A stretch of DNA of 57,522 nt from an uncultured Treponema sp. (GCA_937915735.1 CALGGS010000246.1:1-57522); one strand, 5' to 3'; positions 21,266-30,966 are shown, numbered from the stretch's first letter. The notes: generated by a model not told the origin, from the sequence alone. Translations and numbers: made by a program.

Positions 21266-23443
21266 ATGGCTACGAAATTTAAAAGCATTAGAACGCAGCT
21301 AGTCCTTACAATTGCGCTTTGCCTTATTGCCTTGCTTGGCGTATGTGCATTGTTCATCTTAAAAAATGTTTCTTCAAGTTTTGATACCGTTTCAAGAAAT
21401 TATCTTCATGAAATGGCTTCATACTATTCAGAAAGCACAAAAGCTATTGTCGCTCATGAATATTCGACTTGTGCGGCTCTAAAAACCTCAATCGAGCAGA
21501 TAGAAAACATTCCAGAAGAGCAGAGACGAGAATATGTAAACTCAGTTTTAAAGCAGGCTCTCATTGATAACGAAAATTTCGTCGATACCTGGGTTGTTTA
21601 TGAGCCGAATGCGTTGGACGGACTTGATTCAGAATATGTTGACGCTGAGTATCACGACTCAACCGGGCGCTTTATTCCTTACTGGACAAAAGTCGGTTCT
21701 ACTATAGAATGTACGGCTCTTACTGACTATGAGGGCGGCTTCTGGTATACAAATCCCTTGCACAGCAAAACCGGAATCTTAATTGATCCGAATCCTTATG
21801 AAATTGGCGGAAAGACAATCTGGGTCTGCGGAGTTGCCTTTCCGATTTTTGACAAAAACAAGAATCCAATAGGCGTCATAGGTCTTGATATGTCGCTTGA
21901 CACTCTTTCAAAACTTTTAAAGGAAGTTCAGGTCTACGAAACCGGCTACCTTTCGCTTGTTTCTGACAGCGGATTGATTGCCGTTGACCGCGACTCTTCA
22001 AAAGAAGGCCAGATTCTCTCAAATTTTAATGATTCAGACTTTAAGAATTCAAAGCTTTCTCTGAATCCTTTTGGAATTCACGAAATGGAAAATGGCTCTG
22101 ATACTCTCAGATATTACCAGCCATTTAAAGTTCAGGATGCGAAAGAAGTCTGGTTCTTGGCTCTTAATGTTCCTGAGTCTGAAATCTCTAAGGCCGCAAA
22201 CACGATTTTTGCCATAGTTTTGTTCACTTTCCTTGTTACGGTGCTTGTAATTCTTGTCGTCCTCTTCTTTATTGTTCAGGGTGTTGTCAAAGAAATGAAT
22301 AAAGGTGTCCGGGCAATGCAGAATATCGCGCAGGGTGACGGCGATTTGACCGTCAGAATGAATGTTAATTCTGACAATGAGCTGGGGCAGATGTACAAAT
22401 TCTTCAATCTTACTATCGAAAAAATTCAGTCCTCAATTTCTCAGGTAAAAAATACTGCCTCGGCTTTGAGCGAGCAGGGTGTGATTTTGGGCGACAGCAT
22501 GAACGATACTGCTGCTAGTGCGAACGAGATTACGGCAAACATTGACTCAGTGAACAAGCAGGTTCAGCAGCAGGGGTACAATGTTCACGAGGCAAAGGAT
22601 GCCCTTACTTCAATAAACAACAGCGTTTCGGATTTAGTCTCAAATATTCAGAGCCAAAGCTCAAGCGTTGTGGAGTCTTCATCTGCCATCGAAGAAATGG
22701 TCGCAAATATTCGCTCTGTTACGGGAATCCTGGAAAAAAACAGCGGAACCATTAAGTCTCTTGAAGATTCTTCTGAAGCAGGCAAAATGAGCATTAATTC
22801 TTCTGTAGAGGCAATTGCAAAAATTCAGGAGCAGTCAGGAACGCTTCTTGAGGCAAGTAAAATCATTCAGTCAATCGCAAGCCAGACAAATATGCTGGCA
22901 ATGAATGCAGCGATTGAGGCGGCGCATGCAGGTGAGGCTGGGGCAGGCTTTTCTGTCGTAGCCGATGAAATCCGAAAACTGGCGGAAGACTCTAACAATC
23001 AGGGAAAAAATATCACGAACAATCTTAAGGTCGTCCTTGCAAGTGTAAAGGAAGTCAGTGATTCTTCCGTAAAGTTGCAGAATCAGTTCAACGAAATTTA
23101 TGAGCTTACTCAGGCTGTCGCTCGGCAGGAGCTTACTATTATGAACGCAATGCACGAGCAGTCTGAGGGAGGCGAGCAAATACTTGAGGCAATCAAGCAG
23201 ATTCAGGATGTGACGGCAAGCGTAAAAGGCTCTAGTGACACAATGGAGGATGCTACTAGTGCGGCAAATGTAAAAATGGACAATCTTATGCGATTAACCG
23301 AAGAAATCACTTCGAGCATGGAAGAAATGTCAATTGGAATTGAGACTATAAACAAATCAATTAACTCTGTAAACGATATGACCCACAAAAACACTGAGAG
23401 TATAGAAAACTTGGGCGAGGCAGTCGGAAAATTTAAAGTCTAG
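21266..23443 (+). CDS. Methyl-accepting chemotaxis protein with periplasmic Cache domain
   Basis: 725 residues. TM1 is at about 12-32 and TM2 at about 311-338, with a double-Cache-like ligand domain between (including FVDTWVVYEPNALDG and GVAFPIFDKNKNPIGVIGLDMS). A HAMP domain follows (about 340-395, GDGDLTVRMNV), then the signalling domain with its tip IEAAHAGEAGAGFSVVADE. Candidate methylation helices flank the tip. Shine-Dalgarno TAGGAGG. The Cache type suggests sensing of small organic ligands; purines or amino acids are possible given the neighbouring guaD, but this is a guess. It is 8 bases upstream of fabF. Confidence 0.93.
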   Translation: MATKFKSIRTQLVLTIALCLIALLGVCALFILKNVSSSFDTVSRNYLHEMASYYSESTKAIVAHEYSTCAALKTSIEQIENIPEEQRREYVNSVLKQALIDNENFVDTWVVYEPNALDGLDSEYVDAEYHDSTGRFIPYWTKVGSTIECTALTDYEGGFWYTNPLHSKTGILIDPNPYEIGGKTIWVCGVAFPIFDKNKNPIGVIGLDMSLDTLSKLLKEVQVYETGYLSLVSDSGLIAVDRDSSKEGQILSNFNDSDFKNSKLSLNPFGIHEMENGSDTLRYYQPFKVQDAKEVWFLALNVPESEISKAANTIFAIVLFTFLVTVLVILVVLFFIVQGVVKEMNKGVRAMQNIAQGDGDLTVRMNVNSDNELGQMYKFFNLTIEKIQSSISQVKNTASALSEQGVILGDSMNDTAASANEITANIDSVNKQVQQQGYNVHEAKDALTSINNSVSDLVSNIQSQSSSVVESSSAIEEMVANIRSVTGILEKNSGTIKSLEDSSEAGKMSINSSVEAIAKIQEQSGTLLEASKIIQSIASQTNMLAMNAAIEAAHAGEAGAGFSVVADEIRKLAEDSNNQGKNITNNLKVVLASVKEVSDSSVKLQNQFNEIYELTQAVARQELTIMNAMHEQSEGGEQILEAIKQIQDVTASVKGSSDTMEDATSAANVKMDNLMRLTEEITSSMEEMSIGIETINKSINSVNDMTHKNTESIENLGEAVGKFKV

Positions 23444-23451
23444 GAGAATTT

Positions 23452-24702
23452 ATGAGACGACGAGTTGTAATAACCGGAATGGGCTGTGTTTCGCCTGTGG
23501 GAAATACTGTGGGCGAAGCCTGGGAGGCAATAAAAAACGGAAAATGCGGAATTTCAAGCATTACTCTTTTTGATGCTTCAAAACTTCCTGTAAAAATTGC
23601 GGGCGAAGTAAAAGATTTTGACATCACGAGCTATGGAGTTGACTCAAAGGCGACTCGCAAAATGGCCCGCTTTTCAAAATTCGCCCTTGCCGCATCTGCT
23701 CAGGCAATAAATGACTCCGGATACACCGGCGAAGCCTTAAAATCTGAAAAAATGGGCATTGTGGTCGGCTGCTGTCTGGGCGGAATGGACGCCAGTGACG
23801 CAGGCTACCAGAAATTCTTTGAATCTGGAGCTGACAGAATACCGCCACTTACAACGCCCTTTATGATTTCAAACGAGGCTGCCGCCAATGTAAGCATTTA
23901 CTATGGCTTTCAGGGACTTTGCTGGACTATAAACACGGCCTGTGCTTCCGGAACGGACAGCCTTGGACTTGCAACCGACTTGATTCGCTCTGGTCGTTGC
24001 GATGTAATGCTCGCTGGTGGCTGTGAGGCGGCAATCACTGAGTTTAGCATCGGAACATTCATAAAGCTTCAGGCCCTTGCCACAAAATATAACGACACGC
24101 CGGAAAAAGCGAGCAGACCCTTTGACCGGGACCGAGACGGCTTTGTAATGTCTGAGGGCTCTGCTATGTTCATTCTTGAAGAATATGAGCACGCAAAAGC
24201 TCGTGGGGCAAAAATTTATGCGGAAGTCGCGGGTTTTGGCTCTAGCTGTGACGGCTATCATATCACTGCGCCTTTAAAAGACGGAAGCGGGGCGGCCTTG
24301 GCTGTAAAGGCGGCCCTTGAAGATGCAGGCATTTCTCCTGCCGAAGTGCAATATTACAACGCGCACGGAACTTCGACTCATGCAAACGATGTCGGTGAAA
24401 CGGCAATGTTAAAGCTTGCCTTCGGTGAGGAAAACGCAAAAAAACTTCATATTTCGTCAACAAAAAGTATGACAGGTCACCTGGTAGGCTCTGCTGGCTC
24501 AATTGAAGCTCTTTTCTGCGTAAAAGCGATAAACGAGGGCTTTATCCCGCCGACAATAAATCTTGAAAATCAGGATGTTGAGGGGGGCTGTGATTTGGAC
24601 TATACGCCTAATAAGGGCATAAAATGCAATGTAAATGTAGCCGCGAGCGCTTCCCTTGGCTTTGGCGGGCATAACGGCTGCATCATCTTAAAGAAAGTAT
24701 AG
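23452..24702 (+). CDS. fabF: 3-oxoacyl-ACP synthase II (FabF)
   Basis: 416 residues, full length. The Cys-His-His triad is present: C164 in NTACASGTDS, the first histidine in NAHGTSTHAND and the second in STKSMTGHLVGSAG, with GFGGHNG near the end. This single-domain enzyme elongates fatty acids and is separate from the ketosynthase fusion at 42761, so the cell has at least two systems. Its stop codon TAG lies at the very edge of a MITE-like element whose terminal repeat starts at 24701. Confidence 0.93.
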   Translation: MRRRVVITGMGCVSPVGNTVGEAWEAIKNGKCGISSITLFDASKLPVKIAGEVKDFDITSYGVDSKATRKMARFSKFALAASAQAINDSGYTGEALKSEKMGIVVGCCLGGMDASDAGYQKFFESGADRIPPLTTPFMISNEAAANVSIYYGFQGLCWTINTACASGTDSLGLATDLIRSGRCDVMLAGGCEAAITEFSIGTFIKLQALATKYNDTPEKASRPFDRDRDGFVMSEGSAMFILEEYEHAKARGAKIYAEVAGFGSSCDGYHITAPLKDGSGAALAVKAALEDAGISPAEVQYYNAHGTSTHANDVGETAMLKLAFGEENAKKLHISSTKSMTGHLVGSAGSIEALFCVKAINEGFIPPTINLENQDVEGGCDLDYTPNKGIKCNVNVAASASLGFGGHNGCIILKKV

Positions 24703-24837
24703 GGGCTGTCCAATAAGTATGAGTCATTGCCGCACTTGAACCCCTGTCATTGCCCGGCTTGACCGGGCAATCTCACGCTGGGGGATTTTCGGGTCAAGGG
24801 CGAAAATGACACTTTTTGAACTTATTTGGCCGCCCCT
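24701..24837. mobile_element. MITE-like element with 18-base terminal inverted repeats
   Basis: The ends AGGGGCTGTCCAATAAGT (24701-24718) and the inverted AGGGGCGGCCAAATAAGT (24820-24837) match at 15 of 18 positions. The 137-base interior holds a hairpin (TTGCCCGG-CTTGA-CCGGGCAA) and no frame of note. GGGGCTGTCC-type ends are common in IS1182/IS5-like families, so this is probably a non-autonomous derivative. It fills the gap between the convergent fabF and pectinesterase genes and may act as their terminator. Fragments resembling its end occur near 51443 and 57009. Confidence 0.75.
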
Positions 24838-24845
24838 GTCATATT

Positions 24846-27164
24846 TTATTTCTGTTTTCCGCTTACAGAAATAGTTGCTATTGTTGGTGCTTTTCCTGTA
24901 GGAATCGCGATGTCATCTCCGTTGAAGCCGTAAACAATTACGCGGATTGTAACGGTCTCACCCTTCTTAACGGCATATTCAATTTCCCAGGCTTTTTTGA
25001 TTGAACGGACTTTTCGGCTCTCGTCAGTTACGAGCTCTTCTTCTTTTCCGTCTTTAATCGCAAAAATCTGAACTGCAGTGTTTCCTGTTCCGTGGTTTCC
25101 GAAGGCTGCCTCAAGATTTTCAAGAACGAGATTTTCCTGAGCGGTGAACGGGAAGTCAACATAAAGCTTGTCACGGCCTTCGATTGGCGAAGAATAGCCT
25201 GAGTATGAGATTGCACCCTTAGCGAATTCCGCGCTGATTTTTGAAGAGTTGAATTTCCAAGAACCATCGGTTCCTTTTGAAGGAAGTGCTTTTGAAGCCT
25301 TTGCGACTGCTTCGTTGTCGCTATTTCCTTCAAGACTGTTGCTTGCTTCAGCAGAGTCGAGCCAGGTGAGTGCGAAAGCTCCTGCTTCAGGCTTTAAGAT
25401 TTTGAGCTTAAATTCGCCCGAAGCCTTTTTTTCGTCGCAGGAAGTTGCCTTTACCGTGACAAAGGTGTCTTTTTCGACATTCGCGGCTTCCAAAAGACCT
25501 GTTGAAGAGATTTTAGCTGCTTTTTCGTCTGAAACTGACCAGGTATAATCTCCGTTTGTTGGCTTTGTCGGGTTAAGGGCTGCCTTGAACTGCAACTTTT
25601 TGCGTCCGTAAAGCTCAGTTGCTCCTCCTTCTGATGAGATTGCGATTGATTTTACAGGATTGAATGAAAGGTCTTCGTCTCCTTCAACTACGATTTTTGT
25701 GATGTAAGATTTTTCTGTAGCAGTGATTGTCACATTCGTGTTTTCTGTGTAGACGATGTAAGCCGTATCTTGCGTTTTGTTTGTTGAGCCTGTGTTGCAG
25801 GCATAGAAAGCTTCTCCCTGCTTGTCAGCCTTTATCGTTCCGTTTCCGGCGTAATAGCCTGTTACAGTTACGAGAGATTTTCCTTTGACAGGGAAAGAAA
25901 TTGTAGCTCCGCTACCTCCCTGATAGTGTGGCTTGTCAGTTTCGAGGGCAAATCCGTTGCATACAAGCTCCGGATATTCCTTTGAGCCGTCGAGAATGTA
26001 AGTCGTTTTGATGACTTCTTTTTCGCCGTCGAGAAGTGCTTTTGATTTGTCTTCTGAAACAGTCCATTTTCGGCTTGCAGCGAGTGCTTTTACATCCCAG
26101 TAAGTGTCAGAGTCTTTTTTGTATTTTAAAGATGTGATGTCATAGTAGCGGTTCAGGATTGTGTCTCGTCCGTTGAATTCTTTTGAAACAACTTCGTCAG
26201 AAACGATGTCTTTTCGTCCTTCAACCTTTGCGCCGATGCTTTTTGCAGTTGCGGCGTCAAGCTTCCAGCCGATGATTGTCTGGTCAATTCCGTTTGCAAG
26301 AAGTGGCTTACCGCTCCAGAGGTCATCGTTCAAATCCTTTGTTTCGTTAGCGATGAAAGCGACTTGATTGTAATAGCCTGAGTTCCAAGGTGTTCGCGCA
26401 AGATATGTGTTCTGCCCTTCCATTGACGAGATTTTTGAATTGAAAACGACAAGACCTTTTTCTGCTTTGTTTCCAATGTTCATTCGTGGAGCGCCGATAT
26501 AAGATGTGTGATTTGAATGATGCTCGTCAAAAAGCGAGACAATCTCACATTCTTCAAAAAGAGCAACCTTTCCGGTTGATTCCATCCAGATAAAATCTGT
26601 GTCGCCTTCGACATAGCACTTGTAGAACCAAGATTTTCCTGTCATTCGGAGTGTGTCCTGGTGGCTTTTAAATGCGCAGTTGTAAGCGGCAAGGTTTCCT
26701 GTTGAGTCAAAGCCTATTGTCTCTGCCTGAGTGTTTGAGCCTTTTACAGAGCCACGAACAAATGTGTTGTGCATCGTAAGATTTTCGACTGTAAGATTTC
26801 CAGTTCCCTCAAATTCAAAAAGACACCGGCCTTTCTGTGCGCTTGGAGTTTTATCTTTTAAGAGATAAATATCTCCGTCGTTTGCTTTTGCGATGACAAC
26901 ATCACTTCCGTATTTTGCCTTAGATTCGCCGGAAAGAGTGATGTTTGCCGCTCCGTTGTAATAAAGAACTTCTTCGTAAGTTCCTTTTGGAAGAGAGATT
27001 GTGAAATCCCCTGCATTCGGACCAATTGCGTCAAGGGCGGCCTGAATCGTTTTGTAGGTTTTTGCTTTTTTGAGGCTTGTTCCTGAAAGCTTAACCTTTG
27101 GAGATTTAGCACTGACCGTAAAAATTGCGGTTGCGGCTAAAACTACAGCAAGAATTTTTTTCAT
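24846..27164 (-). CDS. Secreted pectinesterase with Ig-like (Big_2-type) domain
   Basis: 772 residues. A signal peptide (MKKILAVVLAATAIFTVSA) is followed by a right-handed beta-helix pectin methylesterase domain (about 35-330): GTYEE, QAET at the first catalytic glutamine, SHQDTL with D170, GDTDFIW with D190 and YLARTPW with the catalytic arginine. Then come an unassigned beta-rich module (about 370-510), a Big_2-like repeat (about 510-600, AISSEGGATELYGRKKLQFK), and a C-terminal jelly-roll-like region. It would demethylate pectin in the periplasm or outside the cell, releasing methanol and freeing pectate for lyases. Shine-Dalgarno AAGGAG. Confidence 0.88.
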   Translation of the reverse strand: MKKILAVVLAATAIFTVSAKSPKVKLSGTSLKKAKTYKTIQAALDAIGPNAGDFTISLPKGTYEEVLYYNGAANITLSGESKAKYGSDVVIAKANDGDIYLLKDKTPSAQKGRCLFEFEGTGNLTVENLTMHNTFVRGSVKGSNTQAETIGFDSTGNLAAYNCAFKSHQDTLRMTGKSWFYKCYVEGDTDFIWMESTGKVALFEECEIVSLFDEHHSNHTSYIGAPRMNIGNKAEKGLVVFNSKISSMEGQNTYLARTPWNSGYYNQVAFIANETKDLNDDLWSGKPLLANGIDQTIIGWKLDAATAKSIGAKVEGRKDIVSDEVVSKEFNGRDTILNRYYDITSLKYKKDSDTYWDVKALAASRKWTVSEDKSKALLDGEKEVIKTTYILDGSKEYPELVCNGFALETDKPHYQGGSGATISFPVKGKSLVTVTGYYAGNGTIKADKQGEAFYACNTGSTNKTQDTAYIVYTENTNVTITATEKSYITKIVVEGDEDLSFNPVKSIAISSEGGATELYGRKKLQFKAALNPTKPTNGDYTWSVSDEKAAKISSTGLLEAANVEKDTFVTVKATSCDEKKASGEFKLKILKPEAGAFALTWLDSAEASNSLEGNSDNEAVAKASKALPSKGTDGSWKFNSSKISAEFAKGAISYSGYSSPIEGRDKLYVDFPFTAQENLVLENLEAAFGNHGTGNTAVQIFAIKDGKEEELVTDESRKVRSIKKAWEIEYAVKKGETVTIRVIVYGFNGDDIAIPTGKAPTIATISVSGKQK

Positions 27165-27206
27165 TTTTTGCTCCTTTTTAGAGATTTTTAGATTTATATC
27201 AATTTA

Positions 27207-27956
27207 TTATTGATTCTCTTTTGGTTCGGCTTTTTTTTCTTCAAGGCCTTCGCAGACGATTTTTTCTACCATTTCGGGAATTTTTGATTGCTCTTCTTTT
27301 GTAAGACCTTTTGTCTCGATAGGATCGTGAATCGTAAGTTTTACATGCTGCCCTGTTACGACTTTTTTCTGCCCCTCGTAGATTCTCCAGGTTCCGTCAA
27401 TCGTTACCGGCACAATCGGCGCGTCTGACATAAAGGCGAGCTTAAAGCTTCCTGCCTTAAATTCGTGGTGAGGCCCGCCCTTGCTTCTCGTTCCCTCTGG
27501 AAAAATCACCTGAGAATAGCCTTTTTTGACACCTTCCGCCGCATCATGAATCGCCTGAATCGATTTCCGGGGGCTTTTTCGCTCAAGAAAAGTGCATTGT
27601 AACAGGCGCATCCAGTCAGAAAGGAGGGGAATCTTTCCAAGCTCTGCTTTCGCGACAAAGGTCATAGGCTTGTTGATGAAGCCGAACAAGAGCGGAATGT
27701 CCATGTTTCCCTGATGATTTCCGATAAAAACCACGGCCCTGTCCTTGGGAATTTTTTCTTCACCGATTACTTCGACGGTAGATTTAGTGACATTCGTAAA
27801 AACATACCGTGCCCATTGCGGTACGATGCCAAAGACGACCTTGTCCCTGTTTTCGATGTCCCCGGCCTTGTCGTATTTCAGGGCAAGACGACGAAGATTA
27901 TTTTTTGAAAGCATATAAAATGCAACTCGTATCAAAGCAATTATCGTTTTGAACAT
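27207..27956 (-). CDS. plsC: 1-acyl-sn-glycerol-3-phosphate acyltransferase
   Basis: 249 residues. The HX4D catalytic motif is at H81-D86 (GNHQGNMDIP), the substrate-binding PEGTRS follows about 65 residues later, and VPVTIDGTW is the last conserved block. It makes phosphatidic acid in phospholipid synthesis. The start has a good Shine-Dalgarno (GAAGGGGAAG). The hydrophobic N-terminal segment (IIALIRVAFYML) anchors it to the membrane. The lysophospholipase-like hydrolase gene lies 53 bases upstream on the same strand, a sensible lipid-metabolism pairing. Confidence 0.92.
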   Translation of the reverse strand: MFKTIIALIRVAFYMLSKNNLRRLALKYDKAGDIENRDKVVFGIVPQWARYVFTNVTKSTVEVIGEEKIPKDRAVVFIGNHQGNMDIPLLFGFINKPMTFVAKAELGKIPLLSDWMRLLQCTFLERKSPRKSIQAIHDAAEGVKKGYSQVIFPEGTRSKGGPHHEFKAGSFKLAFMSDAPIVPVTIDGTWRIYEGQKKVVTGQHVKLTIHDPIETKGLTKEEQSKIPEMVEKIVCEGLEEKKAEPKENQ

Positions 27957-28009
27957 AGGCTTCCCCTTCTATTTACAGAAAGACATTCTACCAAATCAGA
28001 CGAATTATT

Positions 28010-28936
28010 TTAAGCATTTTTTTCGAGAAAGCCTAAAATATCTTTTTGAACTTCATTAGCGCAGTCATCGAGGAGAATCTCGTGTCTGAAAGGCTCATAA
28101 AGCTTAAAATTGCAGTCTTTTATGCCGGCCTTTTTGTATTCCTGGCATACTTTTGGAATATCCTTTCCGTAATGGCCGACTGGGTCTTCGCTTCCTGCAA
28201 TAAGAAAAATCGGGAGTTTTGACGGCGTGTTTTTGAAGGTCAGGGATTTGTTTGAGTCCCTGTTTACTTCCATTAGCATTTTATAGCCGTCGACGCTGAA
28301 CAAAAATCCGCAATATGGGCTTTCGACATAATTTTTGACATTCTGCTTGTTCACTGATACCCAGTCATAAGGCGTTTCTGGCTTTTGAATCCTTGCGTTA
28401 TACGAGCCGAAGCTGCTTTTGTCGATAAATCTGCTTTTATAATCTTTTCCCTTAAAAAATCTTAGAATCTTTAAGATAAAAAGACCCAAGGCGACTTTTT
28501 TGTCTTTCGCTCCACTTCCGCAGACGACAAGAGAATTGTAATCAGAGCCGTATTTTGCCACAGTGAGGCGGACAACAAAGCTTCCCATACTGTGGCCAAA
28601 AAGATTCAGCTTTAGCCCCGGATTTTCCTTTCTGGCAATTTCGCTCATTTTGTGGGTGTCTTCGACAAGAGTTTTTGATTGATTTTCGTCTAAAAAAAGA
28701 CCTAGATGGGCGATGTCCTTGGCCGTGTTCCCGTGACCGACATGCTCGTGAATGTAGCAGGTATATCCATTTTCGCAGAGAAAAGCGGCAAGCTTCTCGT
28801 ACCGCTCTGCATATTCGGCCATTCCGTGAACCATCTGAAAAACAGCTTTTGGCGCGGCCTTTTCAGGAGAGTATTTAAAATAGCAGATTTTATCGCTTCC
28901 GTTTGTGCTGTCAAAATAATGCTTTTCTTTCCTCAT
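28010..28936 (-). CDS. Alpha/beta hydrolase (monoacylglycerol lipase/lysophospholipase-like)
   Basis: 308 residues. MVHGMAEYAERYEKLAAFL provides the oxyanion region, YIHEHVGHG a characteristic loop, and GHSMGS the nucleophile S116. IAGSEDPVG and PFRHEIL hold the catalytic aspartate and histidine. This is the Hydrolase_4 / PldB-like branch that acts on monoacylglycerols or lysophospholipids. No signal peptide, so it is cytoplasmic. It is on the same strand as plsC and may be co-transcribed. Confidence 0.85.
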   Translation of the reverse strand: MRKEKHYFDSTNGSDKICYFKYSPEKAAPKAVFQMVHGMAEYAERYEKLAAFLCENGYTCYIHEHVGHGNTAKDIAHLGLFLDENQSKTLVEDTHKMSEIARKENPGLKLNLFGHSMGSFVVRLTVAKYGSDYNSLVVCGSGAKDKKVALGLFILKILRFFKGKDYKSRFIDKSSFGSYNARIQKPETPYDWVSVNKQNVKNYVESPYCGFLFSVDGYKMLMEVNRDSNKSLTFKNTPSKLPIFLIAGSEDPVGHYGKDIPKVCQEYKKAGIKDCNFKLYEPFRHEILLDDCANEVQKDILGFLEKNA

Positions 28937-28998
28937 ATTTCGTTATTTTATCATAGAAAGAGGGATTTTTCCACAAGACTGAATATTAGAAAGAAAAT

Positions 28999-29115
28999 GG
29001 CGTTCCGGCTAAAGCCGTCGGCTGTTCCGCGGCTTGCCTACGGCCGGTCTGCTCTCGCAGACTGCTTCGCACCGCTCCATAGCCTAACGCACTGGACGGC
29101 GCATTGCCGTCCAGT
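28999..29115. repeat. GC-rich palindromic repeat, copy 2, with a perfect hairpin
   Basis: The sequence starts GGCGTTCC like copy 1 and contains CTGTTCCGC and CGCTCCATAGCC blocks that parallel copy 3 in lptA (GTGTTCCGC and GCTCCATACC in reverse). Several nested palindromes follow, ending with ACTGGACGGC (29091-29100) and GCCGTCCAGT (29106-29115), a perfect 10-base stem with a 5-base loop. It lies between the hydrolase promoter and the gatA stop, where the hairpin could serve as the gatCA terminator. Confidence 0.65.
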
Positions 29116-29128
29116 TTCAGATGATTCG

Positions 29129-30619
29129 TTATTTTACAGGAACTCCGCAGCCCTTGTGCTCTTCTTCCCATGCCTGTGCCAGCTGCAAAATCTTCGCTTC
29201 GCTGAACATTTTTCCGGCGAACTGAATTCCGACTGGAAGCCCGTCCTTGTTTTTGCCGGCAGGAACTGAGATGGATGGAATTCGAGCCAAGTTTACGAAA
29301 ACCGTGTAAAGGTCGCTCAAATACATTGCCAGCGGGTCATCGTATTTTTCGCCCAGCTTGAAGGCTGGCGTCGGGCAGACAGGACAAAGAATTATGTCGT
29401 ATTTTTCGAATAAAGCGGCCACTTCTCGCTGAATGCGGGCGCGAACGCTCATGCCTTTTTTGTAAGTGTCGCCTGAGAACTGCTCGGAAAGCACATAGTT
29501 TCCGATGATAATCCGGCGTTTTACTTCAGGACCAAAGCCTTCGCTTCGTGTGTCGACATAAAGCTGGTCATAGCCGGAATTATTGTCAACTCGCCTGCCG
29601 TAGCGGATTCCGTCAAAGCGGCTCAGGTTGCTCGCGGCTTCAGAAAGTGCGATTACATAGTAAGCGGCGATTGAGGCGTCAAGAATCGGTAAGTCAACGC
29701 TTTCGATTTTTGAGCCTTTTGAAGAAAACCATGCTTTAGTTTCTTCAAAAACTTTTCTTACATCGGCATCAAGACCTTTTGCCTCTTCAAACTGCTTGGG
29801 AACTGCAATTTTTAAAGCTGAGAAATCCTTGTAGGCAGTGAGATTTTTAAGAGAAGCGGCTTCTGGTAAATCTGCGCTCGTGTCATCGTAAAAATCAACT
29901 CCGCTCATCAAAGAAAGTGGGAGCGCGATGTCAGAAGGGGTGTGTCCTAAAATGCCGACCTGATCCAATGAAGAGCCGTAAGCGACGACTCCCCAGCGGC
30001 TGAGAACCCCGTAAGTTGGCTTTAAGCCGTAAATTCCGCAATATGAGGCAGGAAGCCGAACTGAGCCACCTGTTTCTGTTCCAAGGCCAAAAAGAGCCTG
30101 GTTTGCGGCAACCGCAGCCGTTGAACCACCTGATGAGCCACCTGAAACATAGTCCCGGTTGATTGGGTTTCGGGTCGGGCCGTAAACTGAGTATTCCGTA
30201 GAAGAACCCATAGCAAACTCGTCCTGATTGCATCTGCCCAGTGGAATAGCACCGGAAGCGCACAATCTCTCGACGACAGTCGCATTGTAAGGCGCGATAT
30301 AGCCTTCAAGGATTTTGCTGGAGCAAGTGAGCCTGTGTCCCTTTGAAGAGATGTTGTCCTTGTTGGCGAACGGAACGCCTAAAAGAGGCTTTTTTGAAAA
30401 AAGCTCGTCGATGGAGCCGTTTTTTCTTGCCTGGCTGATTTCTTCGTCGGCCTTTTTTGCGTTCTCAAGCGCATCTTCGTAAATTTCAAGGAAAGCGTTG
30501 AGAGGTTTTTCTGATTTCTGATCAGCAGTAAAAGTATCGATTGAAGACTGCACCAATTTTTCAGAAGTAGTCTCTCCTGATTTCAATGCGTCTATTGTTT
30601 CTTTAATTGTATAATACAT
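29129..30619 (-). CDS. gatA: Glutamyl-tRNA(Gln) amidotransferase subunit A
   Basis: 496 residues, amidase-signature family. The catalytic Lys is in GVPFANKDN and the Ser-cisSer pair in VSGGSSGGSTAAVA; the GTETGGSVRLPASYCG block with the GLKPTYG that follows is typical of GatA. It supplies ammonia from glutamine so that misacylated Glu-tRNA(Gln) becomes Gln-tRNA(Gln). gatC lies 3 bases upstream; gatB is not in the window. Shine-Dalgarno AAGGAG within the end of gatC. Confidence 0.94.
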   Translation of the reverse strand: MYYTIKETIDALKSGETTSEKLVQSSIDTFTADQKSEKPLNAFLEIYEDALENAKKADEEISQARKNGSIDELFSKKPLLGVPFANKDNISSKGHRLTCSSKILEGYIAPYNATVVERLCASGAIPLGRCNQDEFAMGSSTEYSVYGPTRNPINRDYVSGGSSGGSTAAVAANQALFGLGTETGGSVRLPASYCGIYGLKPTYGVLSRWGVVAYGSSLDQVGILGHTPSDIALPLSLMSGVDFYDDTSADLPEAASLKNLTAYKDFSALKIAVPKQFEEAKGLDADVRKVFEETKAWFSSKGSKIESVDLPILDASIAAYYVIALSEAASNLSRFDGIRYGRRVDNNSGYDQLYVDTRSEGFGPEVKRRIIIGNYVLSEQFSGDTYKKGMSVRARIQREVAALFEKYDIILCPVCPTPAFKLGEKYDDPLAMYLSDLYTVFVNLARIPSISVPAGKNKDGLPVGIQFAGKMFSEAKILQLAQAWEEEHKGCGVPVK

Positions 30620-30622
30620 AAC

Positions 30623-30931
30623 TTACGCTCCTTCCCCAAGAACTTTAGGAACCTGGAAATAGCCGTCCATGAATTTGTCGGTGACTTTTTTGACATCAGG
30701 AATGTCGAGACCGGCGACAATCTCGTCTTCACGGAGTTTTTCGGCCTCGGTTGAAGGGTAAGCGTCGTAGGGATTTTCTGAATCGTCGTATTTTGAAAGA
30801 ATATCGAAGTAGCCGACAATTTCGTCAACCTGTTTTTTGAGGGTTTTTATGTCGGTGCTTTCAGGAGACAAGCGCGAGAGATAAAGAAGATTGTTAAGCG
30901 TTGTCTCGTCAACAGTTTTATGTGTAGCCAT
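30623..30931 (-). CDS. gatC: Glutamyl-tRNA(Gln) amidotransferase subunit C
   Basis: 102 residues from the ATG at 30931 (a longer frame to 30988 crosses the promoter and is rejected). LNNLLYLSRLSPES and DEIVGYFDILSKYD match the GatC helices, and the C-terminal VTDKFMDGYFQVPKVL is the conserved 'dGyF.VPkvl' tail. It stabilises the GatA-GatB interface. It is the first gene of the gatCA pair, read from a leaderless-type promoter. Confidence 0.88.
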   Translation of the reverse strand: MATHKTVDETTLNNLLYLSRLSPESTDIKTLKKQVDEIVGYFDILSKYDDSENPYDAYPSTEAEKLREDEIVAGLDIPDVKKVTDKFMDGYFQVPKVLGEGA

Positions 30932-30937
30932 AGGGCT

Positions 30938-30966
30938 ATTATAGTGAAAAGCAAGAAAATAGAAAA
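30938..30966 (-). promoter_or_regulatory. gatC promoter, leaderless
   Basis: TTTTCT (30961-30966) and TATAAT (30938-30943) on the minus strand, 17 bases apart. Six bases separate the -10 from the gatC ATG, with no Shine-Dalgarno. Confidence 0.6.
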
